Assembly (NCBI GenBank): GCA_022833215.1
Contig: JAIPUZ010000086.1
Coordinates: 1-64,000 of the forward strand
Source: Mesorhizobium sp.
GTDB taxonomy: Bacteria; Pseudomonadota; Alphaproteobacteria; Rhizobiales; Rhizobiaceae
Length of the DNA: 64,000 nucleotides
Direction: 5' to 3'
Part shown: positions 28,001 through 37,399 of the stretch, one piece after another
How the letters are laid out: the number at the start of each line of letters is the position of its first letter
How positions within the stretch are numbered: the stretch's first letter is position 1
The notes under the pieces: generated by a model
Told to the model about the DNA's origin: nothing
The model's input: the letters and a program-made list of their open reading frames with translations, nothing else
Databases searched by the model: none
Position numbers and translations under genes: made by a program

Positions 28001-28190
28001 CGAGTTGGGCGAGGATGCGTGGGCGCGGCTGGAAAAGCTGCTCTACCACTATGCCAACCCGGCCACCGGCTATCTGTCGCGGGCGCTGCCCTTCCGCGAG
28101 GGCGAGACGGATGGCGACTACGACCATCTGGCGCGCGTGCTGGAATGGTCGGCCGGCGGCGACGGTGCAGGCGAAGGGGGAGAGGAATGA
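25065..28190 (+). CDS. addB: AddB, double-strand break repair helicase-nuclease subunit
   Basis: A 1041-residue AddB of the alphaproteobacterial type. The N-terminal three quarters form a degenerate helicase-like scaffold (VTIYVPTRRAARAL near residue 45; the Walker A is not conserved in this subfamily). The C-terminal PD-(D/E)XK nuclease domain begins around residue 763 (SVTEIETLRRDPYAVYARR) and has the metal site in GYADRVDLL and ILDYKTGSSPS near residue 909. The AddAB complex resects DNA ends to load RecA. It overlaps murU upstream and addA downstream by ATGA, so the three are translationally coupled. Confidence 0.94.
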   Translation: MRSAPRVFSIPPGAPFLPTLAEALLSGTLVPGFRFDGDPLALADVTIYVPTRRAARALRTEFMGLMGGRAAILPTVRPLGEFDEDEALFETDAQESAAALDLAPPIAPTERLLLLAVLVRAWKQRLPAEVAARFAEEIMVPASAADAIWLARDLADLMDEVETEGSDWAKLADLVTGNLAGWWQVTLDFLGIASRHWPLILAERDRSNPAAHRSALIRFEAERLLRNPPAGPVIAAGSTGSIPATAELLKVISRLPNGAVVLPGFDAALDAASLAAISAPEARPALLGHPQYGLVKLAGKTGVARDEIAPLGVPSPALGLRNRIVSEALRPADTTELWPQTRKGFSDADMTTALEGVTVLEAPNERDEATAIAVALRHAVSVPGKRAALVTGDRALARRVSAELLRFGIKADDSGGTPLANTPPAALLRLAAQAAFRPGDPLPLLALVKHPLLSLGLERPPVRHAAELVELAALRGGTGRPDIASFADLFERRLSAPGDGGREPFWFARFPARRIEEAIAIVRRLVEALGPLLELRGRSDLGVPQFAEASTKALEALGRHADGSVTALYAGDAGQKLAQLLRDLVAAHSPFTFGADEWPDVLDALLAPETVKPRQGTDRAIAIWGALEARLQHVDTLVVGGLNEGVWPRKPESDRFMSRLMKGGLDLEPPERRIGLAAHDFQMAMGTQKVVLARALRSGDAPAVPSRWLQRLLTFTGKDHAAILRRRGEQLLSWARTLDDAPRVDFAPRPCPKPPTEVRPKHFSVTEIETLRRDPYAVYARRILGLHALDPVIRDPGAAERGTLFHAILHRFSMQADPAAPDALEKLVQAGRDCFAEAELPQDVEAVWWPRFETLAGNIIAWERGRFDVLSRHAEARAEKTVVGATGVTLSGYADRVDLLTGNMADILDYKTGSSPSKVQAHTLLAPQLALEAALLRRGSFRDLGNREPADLAFIRLRANGEVEPESILRHGKTIRSGSELGEDAWARLEKLLYHYANPATGYLSRALPFREGETDGDYDHLARVLEWSAGGDGAGEGGEE

Positions 28191-31100
28191 AATATCCGAT
28201 CCCCACCGATACTGCGCTGGCGCAGGCGCGCGCCTCCGACCCCGCCAATTCGGCATGGGTGTCGGCCAATGCCGGCTCCGGCAAGACGCATGTGCTGGCC
28301 CAGCGCGTCATCCGGCTGCTGCTGCGCGGCACGGAGCCGTCGAAAATCCTGTGCCTGACCTACACGCGCGCGGCGGCCGCCAACATGTCGAACCGCGTCT
28401 TTTCCACGCTGTCGGAATGGACCGCGCTGGACGAGGCCGAGCTTGCGAAGCGCATCGAGGCCATGGACGGGCGGCGGCCCGACGCCGAGACCTTGCAGCG
28501 CGCGCGCCGCCTGTTCGCCGAGGCGCTCGAAACGCCGGGCGGGCTGAAGATCCAGACCATCCACGCCTTCTGCGAGGCGGTGCTGCACCAGTTCCCGCTC
28601 GAGGCGAACATCGTCGCCCATTTCCAGATGCTGGACACCCAGATGGAACAGGCGCTGGTGGCCGCAGCGCGGCGCGACATGATCGCCGGGGCGGTCGGCG
28701 GAGCGAGCGCGGAACTGACCGAAGCCTTCGCCACCGTGCTTGCGCGCGGCGGCGAAACCGGGCTCGACGCGCTGCTTTCCGAGATCGTGGGAAAGCGCGA
28801 GTCGCTTCGTGAATTTCTCGGAAAGATCGGCGGGACGGCCACCGGGTTCGGGCCGCTTTTCGAGGAATTCGGCTTCGGCCCCGATGACAGCGAGGCCGAT
28901 ATTGCCGGCTCTGTCTGGCCGCTGCCGGGATTCGGGCCAGACGACATGGCAAAGCTCGACGCGCTTTCCCTGCAACTGGGAGCCAACCGCGCGCGGGGCT
29001 CCCTCGTGGACGATGCGCTCATCGCCTTCGCGGAGCCCGATCCCATGCCGCGCCTTGCGGCCTTGCAGAAATCCTTCCTGAGCGGCAAGGGCGAAGCCTA
29101 CAAGCCGGACTGGCTGTTTTCCAAGGCGCTGCTCGCCGCCATGCCGGATCTGCCCGAACGCTATCTCGCCGCCACCGAGACGATTGCCGCCGTCTGCGAC
29201 CGGCTGGCGCTCTACCGCATGGTGAAGGGCTCTACCTCGGCGCTCACGATAGCCGACTGGCTGATCCGTCGCTACGAGGAGCTGAAGCGGGCGCGCGGGC
29301 TTCTCGACTTCAACGACCTCATCACCCGCACCGTCAACCTGCTCAAGCGCCCGGAAGCCGGCGCATGGGTGCAGTACAAGCTCGATCAGGGCATCGACCA
29401 CATCCTGCTCGACGAGGCGCAGGACACCAGCCCCGAGCAATGGGACGTGGTCAAGAAGCTGGCCGAGGAGTTCTTCTCCGGCGAGAGCGCGCGCGACAAT
29501 ATCCTGCGCACCATCTTCGCCGTCGGCGACGAAAAGCAGTCGATCTACTCCTTTCAGGGCGCCGCGCCGGATTCGTTCGCCGAAAGCAAGGTCGAGTTCG
29601 CCGGGCGCGTGCGCGCCGCCAGCCGTGAGTTCGCCGACCTCAAGCTGACCTTCTCCTTCCGTTCCAGCGAGGATGTGCTGCGCGCGGTGGACCGTGTCTT
29701 CGCGGATGCAGAGGTAAGGCGCGGCATCAGCCATGATCCCGAACCGCTCGACCACAAGGCGATCCGCAACGACGCGCCGGGCTATGTGGAAGTGTGGCCC
29801 ACGCTGGGCGCGGATCAGGTGGAGGAGCCGGACGACTGGACGCTGCCGGTCAACCACGCCAGCGCGCCGGCCGTGCGGGTGGCCGAGCATGTCGCCGCCA
29901 CCATCAAGAACTGGCTGGACAGCGGCGACATCCTCGAAGGCAAGGGCCGGCCGCTGCGCGCCGGCGACGTGCTGGTGCTGGTGCGCAAGCGCGACCGCTT
30001 CATCCACGCGCTCTCAAAAAGCCTGAAGGAAAAGGGCGTGCCGGTGGCCGGCGCGGACCGGCTGAGCCTGCCCGGCCATATCGCCGTGAAGGACCTTGCA
30101 GCACTTGGCCGCTTCCTCGTCCAGCCGCAGGACGATCTTTCGCTCGCCGCCGTGCTGCGCTCACCGGTCTTCGACCTGCCCGAAGAACGCCTGTTCGACC
30201 TCGCGGCGGGGCGCGAGCGCAGCCAGCCGCTGATCCAGTCGCTGCGCCGCCACGCGGAAACGGACACGCAACTGGCCGGCATTGCCGACACGCTCGAGCG
30301 TTGGGCGAGCGAGGCGGCCTTCAGGCCGGTGTTCGAGTTCTACGCCGGCCTTCTGGCGCGCGACGGCGTGCGCCGGAAGATGATCGCGCGGCTGGGGCCG
30401 GAAGCCGGCGACATACTGGACGAGTTCCTGAACTTTTGCCTCGCCGAGGAACGTACCGGCCTGCCCGGTCTCGATTCCTTCCTTTCCACGCTGGAGAATG
30501 CCGGCCCGGAGGTGAAGCGGGAGATGGACCAGACCCGCGACGAGGTACGCATCATGACGGTGCATGCCTCCAAGGGTCTCGAAGCGCCGGTGGTGTTCCT
30601 TGTCGATGGCGGCACGCGCGCCTTCAGCGACCAGCACCTGCCGCGCCTGATGCCGTTCGAAAGCTCCGGCCAGCACTGGCGCGGCCGCGGCTATCTGTGG
30701 CGTTCCGATGCCGAAGTCGCCAACGCCGTCTCGCGCGGAGCGGCGGAAAAGGCCCGAGACCTCGCCGACGACGAATATCGCCGCCTGCTCTATGTGGCCA
30801 TGACGCGCGCCGAGGACCGGCTGATCGTGGCCGGATATCACGGCAAGCGCGAGCCCGGCGACGGCACCTGGCACCGCATCGTCAGCCGCGCGCTGGCTGC
30901 CGCGCCGGAAACGCGCGAACTCGTGCACCCCGTCAGCGGCGAGACGGTGCATCGCTTCCACGCCACCGGCCTGCCGCCGCTGACATCCGCGCAGGCTGGC
31001 GCAGACCCCGTCAGGGACGATTTTGCGCCGCTGCCCGCCATGCTGTTCGACAGGCTGGACGACGACGAGGAACTGCCGCGCCCGCTTTCGCCCTCCGGCG

Positions 31101-31705
31101 CATCGGCTCTGATCGAGGAGGACGGCATGGAGCCGGCTGTCGACCCGCGCTCCCCGGTGCTGGAAGCGGAAGAGGAGCCGTCGCTGGCGATTGCGCGCGG
31201 GCTCGCCACCCACAAGCTGTTGCAGATGCTGCCGGGCATGGCCGCCGCAGACAGGCTTGCGGCGGCCCGGCGCTATCTGGCGCGCGCCGGTGCGGACTGG
31301 AACGAGCGCGAGCGCGATCACGTGCTTTCCGCCGTCATGGGCGTGCTCGACGACCAGCGCTTCGCGCCCATCTTCGCGGTGGGTTCACGTGCCGAAGTGG
31401 CGCTCATGGGCAGCCTGAAGGTGAAGGGAAAGCAACGCTCCGTCTCGGGCAAGATCGACCGGCTGGCGGTCACGCCGGACAGGGTGCTGATCGTCGACTA
31501 CAAGACCAATCGCCCCCCGCCGGCCACACTGGCGCAGGTTCCCGATGCCTATGTGTTGCAGCTTGGGCTTTACCGGGAGTTGCTGAAGCCGCTCTATCCC
31601 GGCCGCGGGATCGTGGCGGCGCTGCTGTTCACAGAAGCCCCGCGCCTGATCGAGCTGACGGCAGAAGCGATGGACGCCGCCCTTGCCCGACTCACCCTGT
31701 CGTGA
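28187..31705 (+). CDS. addA: AddA, double-strand break repair helicase-nuclease subunit
   Basis: A 1172-residue UvrD/Rep-type helicase with a C-terminal nuclease. Walker A is ANAGSGKTH at about residues 27-35, motif II is DEAQDTS near 409, and motif III region GDEKQSIYSFQGA follows. Motif V/VI appear as VMTVHASKGLEAPVVF-like and LYVAMTRAEDRLIV segments. The PD-(D/E)XK nuclease motif VDYKTNRPP lies near residue 1103. The start ATG 28187 overlaps the addB stop and is preceded by GGGGGAGAGGA. Together with AddB it replaces RecBCD in this lineage. Confidence 0.95.
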   Translation: MKYPIPTDTALAQARASDPANSAWVSANAGSGKTHVLAQRVIRLLLRGTEPSKILCLTYTRAAAANMSNRVFSTLSEWTALDEAELAKRIEAMDGRRPDAETLQRARRLFAEALETPGGLKIQTIHAFCEAVLHQFPLEANIVAHFQMLDTQMEQALVAAARRDMIAGAVGGASAELTEAFATVLARGGETGLDALLSEIVGKRESLREFLGKIGGTATGFGPLFEEFGFGPDDSEADIAGSVWPLPGFGPDDMAKLDALSLQLGANRARGSLVDDALIAFAEPDPMPRLAALQKSFLSGKGEAYKPDWLFSKALLAAMPDLPERYLAATETIAAVCDRLALYRMVKGSTSALTIADWLIRRYEELKRARGLLDFNDLITRTVNLLKRPEAGAWVQYKLDQGIDHILLDEAQDTSPEQWDVVKKLAEEFFSGESARDNILRTIFAVGDEKQSIYSFQGAAPDSFAESKVEFAGRVRAASREFADLKLTFSFRSSEDVLRAVDRVFADAEVRRGISHDPEPLDHKAIRNDAPGYVEVWPTLGADQVEEPDDWTLPVNHASAPAVRVAEHVAATIKNWLDSGDILEGKGRPLRAGDVLVLVRKRDRFIHALSKSLKEKGVPVAGADRLSLPGHIAVKDLAALGRFLVQPQDDLSLAAVLRSPVFDLPEERLFDLAAGRERSQPLIQSLRRHAETDTQLAGIADTLERWASEAAFRPVFEFYAGLLARDGVRRKMIARLGPEAGDILDEFLNFCLAEERTGLPGLDSFLSTLENAGPEVKREMDQTRDEVRIMTVHASKGLEAPVVFLVDGGTRAFSDQHLPRLMPFESSGQHWRGRGYLWRSDAEVANAVSRGAAEKARDLADDEYRRLLYVAMTRAEDRLIVAGYHGKREPGDGTWHRIVSRALAAAPETRELVHPVSGETVHRFHATGLPPLTSAQAGADPVRDDFAPLPAMLFDRLDDDEELPRPLSPSGASALIEEDGMEPAVDPRSPVLEAEEEPSLAIARGLATHKLLQMLPGMAAADRLAAARRYLARAGADWNERERDHVLSAVMGVLDDQRFAPIFAVGSRAEVALMGSLKVKGKQRSVSGKIDRLAVTPDRVLIVDYKTNRPPPATLAQVPDAYVLQLGLYRELLKPLYPGRGIVAALLFTEAPRLIELTAEAMDAALARLTLS

Positions 31706-31778
31706 CACAAGACCTGCTTGAATTTGGCCGGTCCCACCGCCACATATTGTTGAGCTGAACAACCGAAAGGGCTTTCGC

Positions 31779-32102
31779 ATGGCAACCGTCAAGGTCGACA
31801 AGGGCAATTTCCAGTCCGACGTGCTCGACGCAAAGGAACCGGTCGTGGTGGATTTCTGGGCCGAATGGTGCGGCCCCTGCAAGATGATCGGCCCGTCGCT
31901 GGAAGAGATTTCCAACGAGCTTGGCGGCAAGGTCAAGATCGCGAAGCTGAACATCGACGAGAACCCCGAGCTGGCCGCCCAGTTCGGCGTGCGTTCCATT
32001 CCCACGCTGATGGTCTTCAAGGACGGACAGGTGGCCGACACCAAGGTGGGCGCGGCGCCCAAGACCGCGCTGTCGCAGTGGATCAACGGCGCGCTCGCCT
32101 GA
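31779..32102 (+). CDS. trxA: Thioredoxin 1
   Basis: A 107-residue cytoplasmic thioredoxin with the active site WCGPC (Cys31 and Cys34), the buried Asp in VVDFWAEW, and the cis-proline in RSIPTLMVF. Length and sequence are canonical. It lies 73 bp after addA, with its own ribosome binding site (GAAAGG), and ends before a strong terminator, so it can be expressed separately from the addAB run. Confidence 0.97.
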   Translation: MATVKVDKGNFQSDVLDAKEPVVVDFWAEWCGPCKMIGPSLEEISNELGGKVKIAKLNIDENPELAAQFGVRSIPTLMVFKDGQVADTKVGAAPKTALSQWINGALA

Positions 32103-32125
32103 TCGGGATTGCATTTTCAAAAACG

Positions 32126-32153
32126 AAAGCCCGGCCATCGTGCCGGGCTTTTT
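32126..32153 (+). terminator. Rho-independent terminator of trxA
   Basis: A 10-bp stem, AAAGCCCGGC (32126-32135) with GCCGGGCTTT (32142-32151), closing a 6-base loop and followed by T residues. It lies 24 bp after the trxA stop. Confidence 0.9.
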
Positions 32154-32160
32154 GCTGCCT

Positions 32161-32229
32161 GAAGCGTGTCGCGATCTTTCAGGTTCGCTCCTTACGCTTC
32201 AGGTTCCCGTTCTTGCGCATGTCGCCCTG
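32161..32229. repeat. Dispersed intergenic repeat, copy 2
   Basis: GAAGCGTGTCGCGATCTTTC and the following 50 bases match the copy at 3896-3997 with scattered substitutions. This copy is shorter, ending at GCATGTCGCCCTGTCAGG, and abuts the folC stop codon, so the last residues of FolC lie at its edge. Confidence 0.7.
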
Positions 32230-33561
32230 TCAGGTGGGCGGCGTGCCGTTCTCCGCAAGAACCGCCCCGGCCAGATAGAGCGAACCGCCGATCAGGATGC
32301 GCGGCGGGACCTCGGCATCCTGCCATGTGTCGCGCAGCAGCATCAACGCACTGGCGACCGAGCTGACCGGCTCCGCCGACAATCCTGCCGCTTCGGCGCG
32401 GGCTGCCAGCTCGTCATTGCCGACGCTGGCATCGCTGAAGTCGACCGGCACGGTGTAGGCGTGCTTCACCAGACCGTTGAAGGCATTGAAATAGCCGCCC
32501 TGATCCTTGGTGTTGATCATGCCCGCAATCAGGAAAAGAGGGCGCGGGTCCTTGTGCTCCAGCTCGGCCAGCGCTTCCGCGATGACCACGCCGGCAGCGG
32601 GATTGTGGCCGCCGTCGAGCCAGATGTCGGCGCCGGGCGGCGCAAGCTCCACCAGCCTGCCATGGGGCAGCTTCTGCATGCGACCCGGCCACGCCGCCGT
32701 GACCATGGCGCGGTCCACGGCATGGTCGCGCGGCTCGAAGCCGGCGGCCTTGACCGTGGCGATGGCAGCTGCGGCGTTGGCGATCTGGTGGCGGCCCGGC
32801 AGACGCGGCAGCGGCAGGTCCATCAGCCCGGCCTGGTCCTGATAGACCATGCGGCCATGCTCCTCGAAGGCGAGGAAATCCTGTCCGTACACATAAGTCG
32901 GACAGCCGAGGCGATCGGCCGTGTCGACCAGCACCTCGAGCGCGGATTCATAAGGCTGCGATCCGATCACCACCGGGCAGCCCGGCTTGATGATACCGGC
33001 CTTCTCGGTGGCGATCAGTTCGACGCGGTCGCCGAGATAAGCCTCATGGTCGAGCGAAACCGGCATGATGACCGAGGCCGCCGGGCGGGCGACGACGTTA
33101 GTGGCGTCGAAACGTCCTCCAAGGCCCACTTCCATGACGACCACGTCGGCGGGATGCTCCGCAAAAAGCAGGAAGCCGACAGCGGTGAGAATCTCGAACA
33201 CCGTGATCTGCTGGCCGTCATTGGCCCTGGCAACGCGCGCTATCGCCTCGGCCAGCGTGGCGTCATCGACCAGCCGGCCGCCGCCGTCCGCGGCAAGGCG
33301 ATAGCGCTCGTGCCAGTTGACCAGGTGCGGCGAGGTGTGGGTGTGAACCAGAAGGCCCTGCGCCTCCAGAATGGCGCGGCAGAAGGCGGCGCAGGAACCC
33401 TTGCCATTGGTGCCGGCGATGTGGATCACCGGCGGCATCAGGTCCTGCGGATTGCCGAGCTTTTCGAGCAGGCGCGACACGCGCTCCAGCGAAAGGTCGA
33501 AACCCTTCGGATGCAGCGTCATCAGATGTTCGATTTCACGGTCGGCGGAGAGCGTGGTCAT
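32230..33561 (-). CDS. folC: Bifunctional folylpolyglutamate synthase/dihydrofolate synthase
   Basis: A 443-residue Mur-ligase-fold enzyme that adds glutamate to dihydropteroate and to tetrahydrofolate. The ATP-binding loop is GTNGKGS at about residues 50-56. The family stretches HTSPHLVNWHERYRL, EVGLGGRFDATN and DGGHNPAAG are present in order. It is the last gene of the leftward trpF-trpB-trpA-accD-folC block and starts 12 bp after accD. Its stop abuts a dispersed repeat and is close to the trxA terminator from the opposite strand. Confidence 0.95.
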   Translation of the reverse strand: MTTLSADREIEHLMTLHPKGFDLSLERVSRLLEKLGNPQDLMPPVIHIAGTNGKGSCAAFCRAILEAQGLLVHTHTSPHLVNWHERYRLAADGGGRLVDDATLAEAIARVARANDGQQITVFEILTAVGFLLFAEHPADVVVMEVGLGGRFDATNVVARPAASVIMPVSLDHEAYLGDRVELIATEKAGIIKPGCPVVIGSQPYESALEVLVDTADRLGCPTYVYGQDFLAFEEHGRMVYQDQAGLMDLPLPRLPGRHQIANAAAAIATVKAAGFEPRDHAVDRAMVTAAWPGRMQKLPHGRLVELAPPGADIWLDGGHNPAAGVVIAEALAELEHKDPRPLFLIAGMINTKDQGGYFNAFNGLVKHAYTVPVDFSDASVGNDELAARAEAAGLSAEPVSSVASALMLLRDTWQDAEVPPRILIGGSLYLAGAVLAENGTPPT

Positions 33562-33573
33562 GCCGGGCTGCGA

Positions 33574-34500
33574 TCAGGCCTGTGGCCGGGCTTCCGGCGC
33601 GGCGGCGACCGGTGGCGGCAAAACCTCTGCCTCCGGCTCCTCCTGCACTTCCGGCATCTTGAGGAGCAGCCTGAGCAGGCGCGAAATCGTCTGCTTCATC
33701 TCCAGCCGCGACACGACCATGTCGACCATGCCGTGCTCCATAAGGTATTCGGCGCGCTGGAAGCCCTCGGGGAGCTTCTCGCGGATGGTCTGCTCGATGA
33801 CGCGCGGGCCGGCGAAGCCGATCAGGGCTCCCGGCTCGGCGATGTGCACGTCGCCCAGCATCGCATAGGAAGCGGTGACGCCGCCGGTGGTCGGGTTGGT
33901 CAGCACCACGATATAGGGCAGCCCCGCCTCCTTGAGGCGGTCGACCACGACAGTGGTGCGGGCAAGCTGCATGAGCGACAGGATGCCTTCCTGCATGCGC
34001 GCGCCGCCGGAGGCCGCGAACAGCACCAGCGGCTGGCGGCGCTGGCGCGCCGTGTCGAAAGCGGTGATGATGGCCTCGCCCGCGGCAAGGCCGAGCGAGC
34101 CGCCCATGAAAGCGAAGTCCTGCACGGTGGCGACGACGGGCAGGCCGTCGACTTCGCCGGCGGCGTTGACGATGGCGTCATCCATGCCGGTCTTGGCGCG
34201 GGCGTCCTTGAGACGGTCCACATAGCGCTTCTCGTCGCGGAATTTCAGCGGGTCCTGCACCACTTTCGGGTTTTCCAGAACCTCGTACCTGCCGCCGTCG
34301 AAGAAGAACCTCAGACGCTCCTTGGCGGCGATCTTCATGTGATAGCCGGAGGACGGGATGACGAACTGGTTCTCTTCCAGATCCTTGTGGAAGACCATCT
34401 CGCCCGTCTCCGGATCCTTGATCCAGAGGTTCTCGGGCATTTCGCGCCGGCCGAGCATGGAATTGATCTTCGGGCGGACGTAGTTGGTGATCCAGTTCAT
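33574..34500 (-). CDS. accD: Acetyl-CoA carboxylase carboxyltransferase beta subunit, lacking the zinc-finger cysteines
   Basis: A 308-residue AccD, which with AccA transfers carboxyl from biotin to acetyl-CoA in fatty acid synthesis. The crotonase-fold stretches [25 protein letters not shown] and [18 protein letters not shown] are intact. In E. coli AccD an N-terminal zinc finger uses four cysteines (27, 30, 46, 49); the equivalent region here reads [13 protein letters not shown] and [10 protein letters not shown], with Asp29, Thr32, Ile48 and Ser51 instead, so no zinc can bind by that route. The C-terminal tail is Pro/Glu/Ala-rich. The gene lies between trpA and folC. Confidence 0.95.
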   Translation of the reverse strand: MNWITNYVRPKINSMLGRREMPENLWIKDPETGEMVFHKDLEENQFVIPSSGYHMKIAAKERLRFFFDGGRYEVLENPKVVQDPLKFRDEKRYVDRLKDARAKTGMDDAIVNAAGEVDGLPVVATVQDFAFMGGSLGLAAGEAIITAFDTARQRRQPLVLFAASGGARMQEGILSLMQLARTTVVVDRLKEAGLPYIVVLTNPTTGGVTASYAMLGDVHIAEPGALIGFAGPRVIEQTIREKLPEGFQRAEYLMEHGMVDMVVSRLEMKQTISRLLRLLLKMPEVQEEPEAEVLPPPVAAAPEARPQA

Positions 34501-34545
34501 CGTTCGGCTCCTGACCGCGACTTGATTCGGTTTGGGTTAGGGCAA

Positions 34546-35388
34546 CTATTCGGCGGCAGCAAGGCGGGCCTGACGCACACCCTGCGCAAGACCGGAGACC
34601 AGCGTGGCGACCGCCTCGGCCGGATCGGCCGTGCGCCTGCCATCCGGCCCCAGCACATTGGCCACCGCGTTGACGATAGCCGTGCCGACCACCACGCCGT
34701 CGGCAGACGCGCCGATGGTGCGGGCCTGTTCGGCCGTCTTGACGCCGAAGCCGACGCAGACCGGCAGGTCGGTGTGCTGCTTGATGCGCCGGACCGCCTC
34801 GGCCACCTTGCCCGTATCCGCCAGCGCCGAGCCGGTGATGCCCGTCATCGACACGTAGTAGACGAAACCGGAGGTGTTCTGGAGCACCTTGGGCAGGCGC
34901 TTGTCGTCGGTGGTCGGCGTGGCGAGGCGGATGAAGTTGATGCCGGCCCTGAGCGCCGGCACGCACAGTTCCTCGTCCATTTCCGGCGGCAGGTCGACGA
35001 CGATCAGCCCGTCGATGCCGGACGCCTTCGCGTCAGCGAGGAAGCGCTCGACGCCATAGATGTAGATGGGATTGTAGTAACCCATCAGAACGATGGGGGT
35101 GTCGTCGTCATCCCTGCGGAAGTCAGCCGCCATCTGCAACGTGCGCACGAGCGTCTGGCCGCCTTTCAGCGAGCGCAGGCCAGCCGCCTGGATGGCCGGG
35201 CCATCGGCCATGGGATCGGAAAACGGCATGCCGAGCTCGATGACGTCGGCCCCGGAGCGGCCAAGCGCCTTCATGATCGACAAGGAGGTGTCGTAGTCCG
35301 GGTCGCCGCCCATGAAATAGGTGACGAGCGCCGGGCGGCCCTCTGCCTTCAGCTTCGCCATGCGGCGGTCGATGCGGGTCTCGGTCAT
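34546..35388 (-). CDS. trpA: Tryptophan synthase alpha subunit
   Basis: A 280-residue TIM-barrel protein that cleaves indole-3-glycerol phosphate to indole and glyceraldehyde 3-phosphate. The catalytic acids are Glu51 and Asp62 in [13 protein letters not shown]. The phosphate-binding segment GFGVKTAEQ and the [10 protein letters not shown] stretch are present. The ATG follows the trpB stop by 1 base, so the two subunits are translationally coupled, as their complex requires. Confidence 0.97.
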   Translation of the reverse strand: MTETRIDRRMAKLKAEGRPALVTYFMGGDPDYDTSLSIMKALGRSGADVIELGMPFSDPMADGPAIQAAGLRSLKGGQTLVRTLQMAADFRRDDDDTPIVLMGYYNPIYIYGVERFLADAKASGIDGLIVVDLPPEMDEELCVPALRAGINFIRLATPTTDDKRLPKVLQNTSGFVYYVSMTGITGSALADTGKVAEAVRRIKQHTDLPVCVGFGVKTAEQARTIGASADGVVVGTAIVNAVANVLGPDGRRTADPAEAVATLVSGLAQGVRQARLAAAE

Positions 35389-35389
35389 T

Positions 35390-36610
35390 TCAGATCTCCA
35401 TACCCATCATGGAGGCCACGGTGTGCACGTCCTTGTCGCCGCGGCCGGACAGGTTGACGACGATGACCTCGTCCTTGCCCATCGACGGCGCGATCTTGAC
35501 CGCATGGGCGATGGCATGGGCCGATTCGAGCGCCGGGATGATGCCTTCGGTGCGCGTGCAGAGCTGGAAAGCCTCCAGCGCCTCGTCGTCGAGGACCGGC
35601 ACATAATCGACGCGGCCGGTGTCGCGCAGCCATGAATGCTCCGGCCCGACGCCGGGATAGTCGAGACCGGCGGAGATCGAATGGCCGTCGAGGATCTGGC
35701 CGTCCTCGTTCTGCAACAGGTAGGTGCGGTTGCCGTGCAGCACGCCCGGACGGCCGGCATTCATGGAAGCGCAATGCTCGATGCCGTCGAGGCCCCGACC
35801 GCCGGCCTCGATACCGACGATCCTGACGTCCTTGTCATCGAGGAAGGGGTGGAACAGGCCGATGGCGTTGGAGCCGCCGCCGACGGCGGCGATGATGACA
35901 TCCGGCAGGCGGCCTTCCTGTTCAAGGATCTGGGCGCGCGCCTCGGTGCCGATGGGCGACTGGAACTCGCGCACCATTTCCGGATAGGGGTGCGGGCCGG
36001 CGGCGGTGCCGATCAGGTAGTAGGTGTCCTCGACATTGGTGACCCAGTCGCGGAGCGCTTCGTTCATGGCATCCTTGAGCGTGCCGTGACCGGCGCTCAC
36101 CGGCTTCACCTCCGCGCCCAGCAGCTTCATGCGGAACACGTTGGGGCTTTGGCGCGCCACGTCGGTCGCACCCATGTAGACCACGCAGGGCAGGCCGAAG
36201 CGCGCCGCCACGGTGGCGGAAGCGACGCCGTGCTGGCCGGCGCCGGTTTCGGCGATGATGCGCGTCTTGCCCATGCGCTTGGCGAGCAGGATCTGGCCGA
36301 GGCAGTTGTTGATCTTGTGCGAGCCGGTGTGGTTCAGGTCCTCGCGCTTGAAGTAGATTTTCGCGCCGCCGAGATACCTTGTCAGCCCTTCGGCAAAATA
36401 GAGCTTGGAGGGGCGGCCGGCATAGAAGGTGGAGAGCGCCTGAAGCTCGGCCCTGAAAGCCGGATCGGTCCTGGCCTCGTTCCACTTCTCCTCCAGATCG
36501 AGGATCAGCGGCATCAGCGTCTCGGCGACGAAGCGGCCGCCGAAAATGCCGAACATCCCCTGCTCGTCGGGGCCGGTGCGGAAGGAATTTGGCATGGCCG
36601 GCTTGTTCAT
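35390..36610 (-). CDS. trpB: Tryptophan synthase beta subunit
   Basis: A 406-residue PLP enzyme that condenses indole with serine. The PLP lysine is Lys99 in [10 protein letters not shown], and the phosphate-binding glycine loop is VGGGSNAIG. The protein is the standard TrpB1 type. It lies 30 bp downstream of trpF and directly upstream of trpA. No leader peptide or attenuator is visible between trpF and trpB. Confidence 0.97.
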   Translation of the reverse strand: MNKPAMPNSFRTGPDEQGMFGIFGGRFVAETLMPLILDLEEKWNEARTDPAFRAELQALSTFYAGRPSKLYFAEGLTRYLGGAKIYFKREDLNHTGSHKINNCLGQILLAKRMGKTRIIAETGAGQHGVASATVAARFGLPCVVYMGATDVARQSPNVFRMKLLGAEVKPVSAGHGTLKDAMNEALRDWVTNVEDTYYLIGTAAGPHPYPEMVREFQSPIGTEARAQILEQEGRLPDVIIAAVGGGSNAIGLFHPFLDDKDVRIVGIEAGGRGLDGIEHCASMNAGRPGVLHGNRTYLLQNEDGQILDGHSISAGLDYPGVGPEHSWLRDTGRVDYVPVLDDEALEAFQLCTRTEGIIPALESAHAIAHAVKIAPSMGKDEVIVVNLSGRGDKDVHTVASMMGMEI

Positions 36611-36640
36611 CGCCGATCTCCTCGGGCAAGGGGCTGCGGT

Positions 36641-37300
36641 TCAGGCTGCACGGTCGTTGCGCGCGGCTGCAACCGCCTTGAAAAAAGCTTCGATGAGCGC
36701 TGCGTCCTTGACGCCCGGCGCGCTCTCGACCCCGGACGATATGTCGATGCCCAGCGGGTTCGCAAGCCGCAGCGCATCGCCGATATTGGCGGCGTCGAGC
36801 CCGCCCGAAAGCATGTAATCGACGCCAGCGTCAAGCCCGGCGAGAATGGTCCAGTCGAAACGCACGCCGTTTCCGCCGGGAAGCTCCGAACCGGCCGGCG
36901 GCCTTGCGTCGAAAAGAAAGCGCTCGGCGATGCCGCGATAGGGCGCGATGCGGGCAAGGTCCGCCGCTTCATGGACGGCGAACGCCTTCATCACCGGCAG
37001 CGAATGGCGCGCCCTGACCGCCGCGACACGCCCGGGGCTTTCCGAACCGTGAAGCTGGAGCATGTCCGGCCGCATCGCCTCCACGATGGCATCGAGAAAG
37101 GCATCGTCGGCATCGACGGTGACGGCGACCGTCTTCGCCCTGCCGTCGGCCTGTTCGCGCAGGGTCGCAGCCTGCGCCGGCGTCACGTTGCGCGGGCTTT
37201 TGGGAAAGAAGATGAAGCCGACATGGCTGGCGCCGCCTTCGATGGCGGCCGTCAGCGCTTCGGCGGTCTTCAGCCCGCATATCTTGATGTCGAGTGCCAT
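36641..37300 (-). CDS. trpF: Phosphoribosylanthranilate isomerase
   Basis: A 219-residue TIM-barrel enzyme of tryptophan synthesis. The catalytic cysteine lies in IKICGLK (Cys8), and the general acid Asp in LSGGLDAANI-type and IDISSGVESAPGVKD segments near the C-terminus. The start ATG 37300 gives MALDIKICGL; the frame is open upstream without family similarity. It is the first gene of the leftward trp-acc-fol block; the promoter should lie in 37301-37399. Confidence 0.95.
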   Translation of the reverse strand: MALDIKICGLKTAEALTAAIEGGASHVGFIFFPKSPRNVTPAQAATLREQADGRAKTVAVTVDADDAFLDAIVEAMRPDMLQLHGSESPGRVAAVRARHSLPVMKAFAVHEAADLARIAPYRGIAERFLFDARPPAGSELPGGNGVRFDWTILAGLDAGVDYMLSGGLDAANIGDALRLANPLGIDISSGVESAPGVKDAALIEAFFKAVAAARNDRAA

Positions 37301-37399
37301 GGCGCGGACTTGGCACGAAAAGCCGGCGGAGTCGAGACAAAGCCGCCCGCACAGGCTGCTCACAAGGCAGGGGCCGCACGATGCGCGGCCCGAACCCGG

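Noticed and set aside
32140-35457. 1105-residue open frame on the plus strand opposite folC, accD and trpA
   Set aside because: It runs antisense across three clearly identified genes and has no family-like sequence, so it is an effect of GC-rich codon usage.
37367-37389. GC-rich hairpin between trpF and the ABC ATPase gene as a terminator
   Set aside because: The stem is short and imperfect and no T run follows, so the evidence is too weak for a call.
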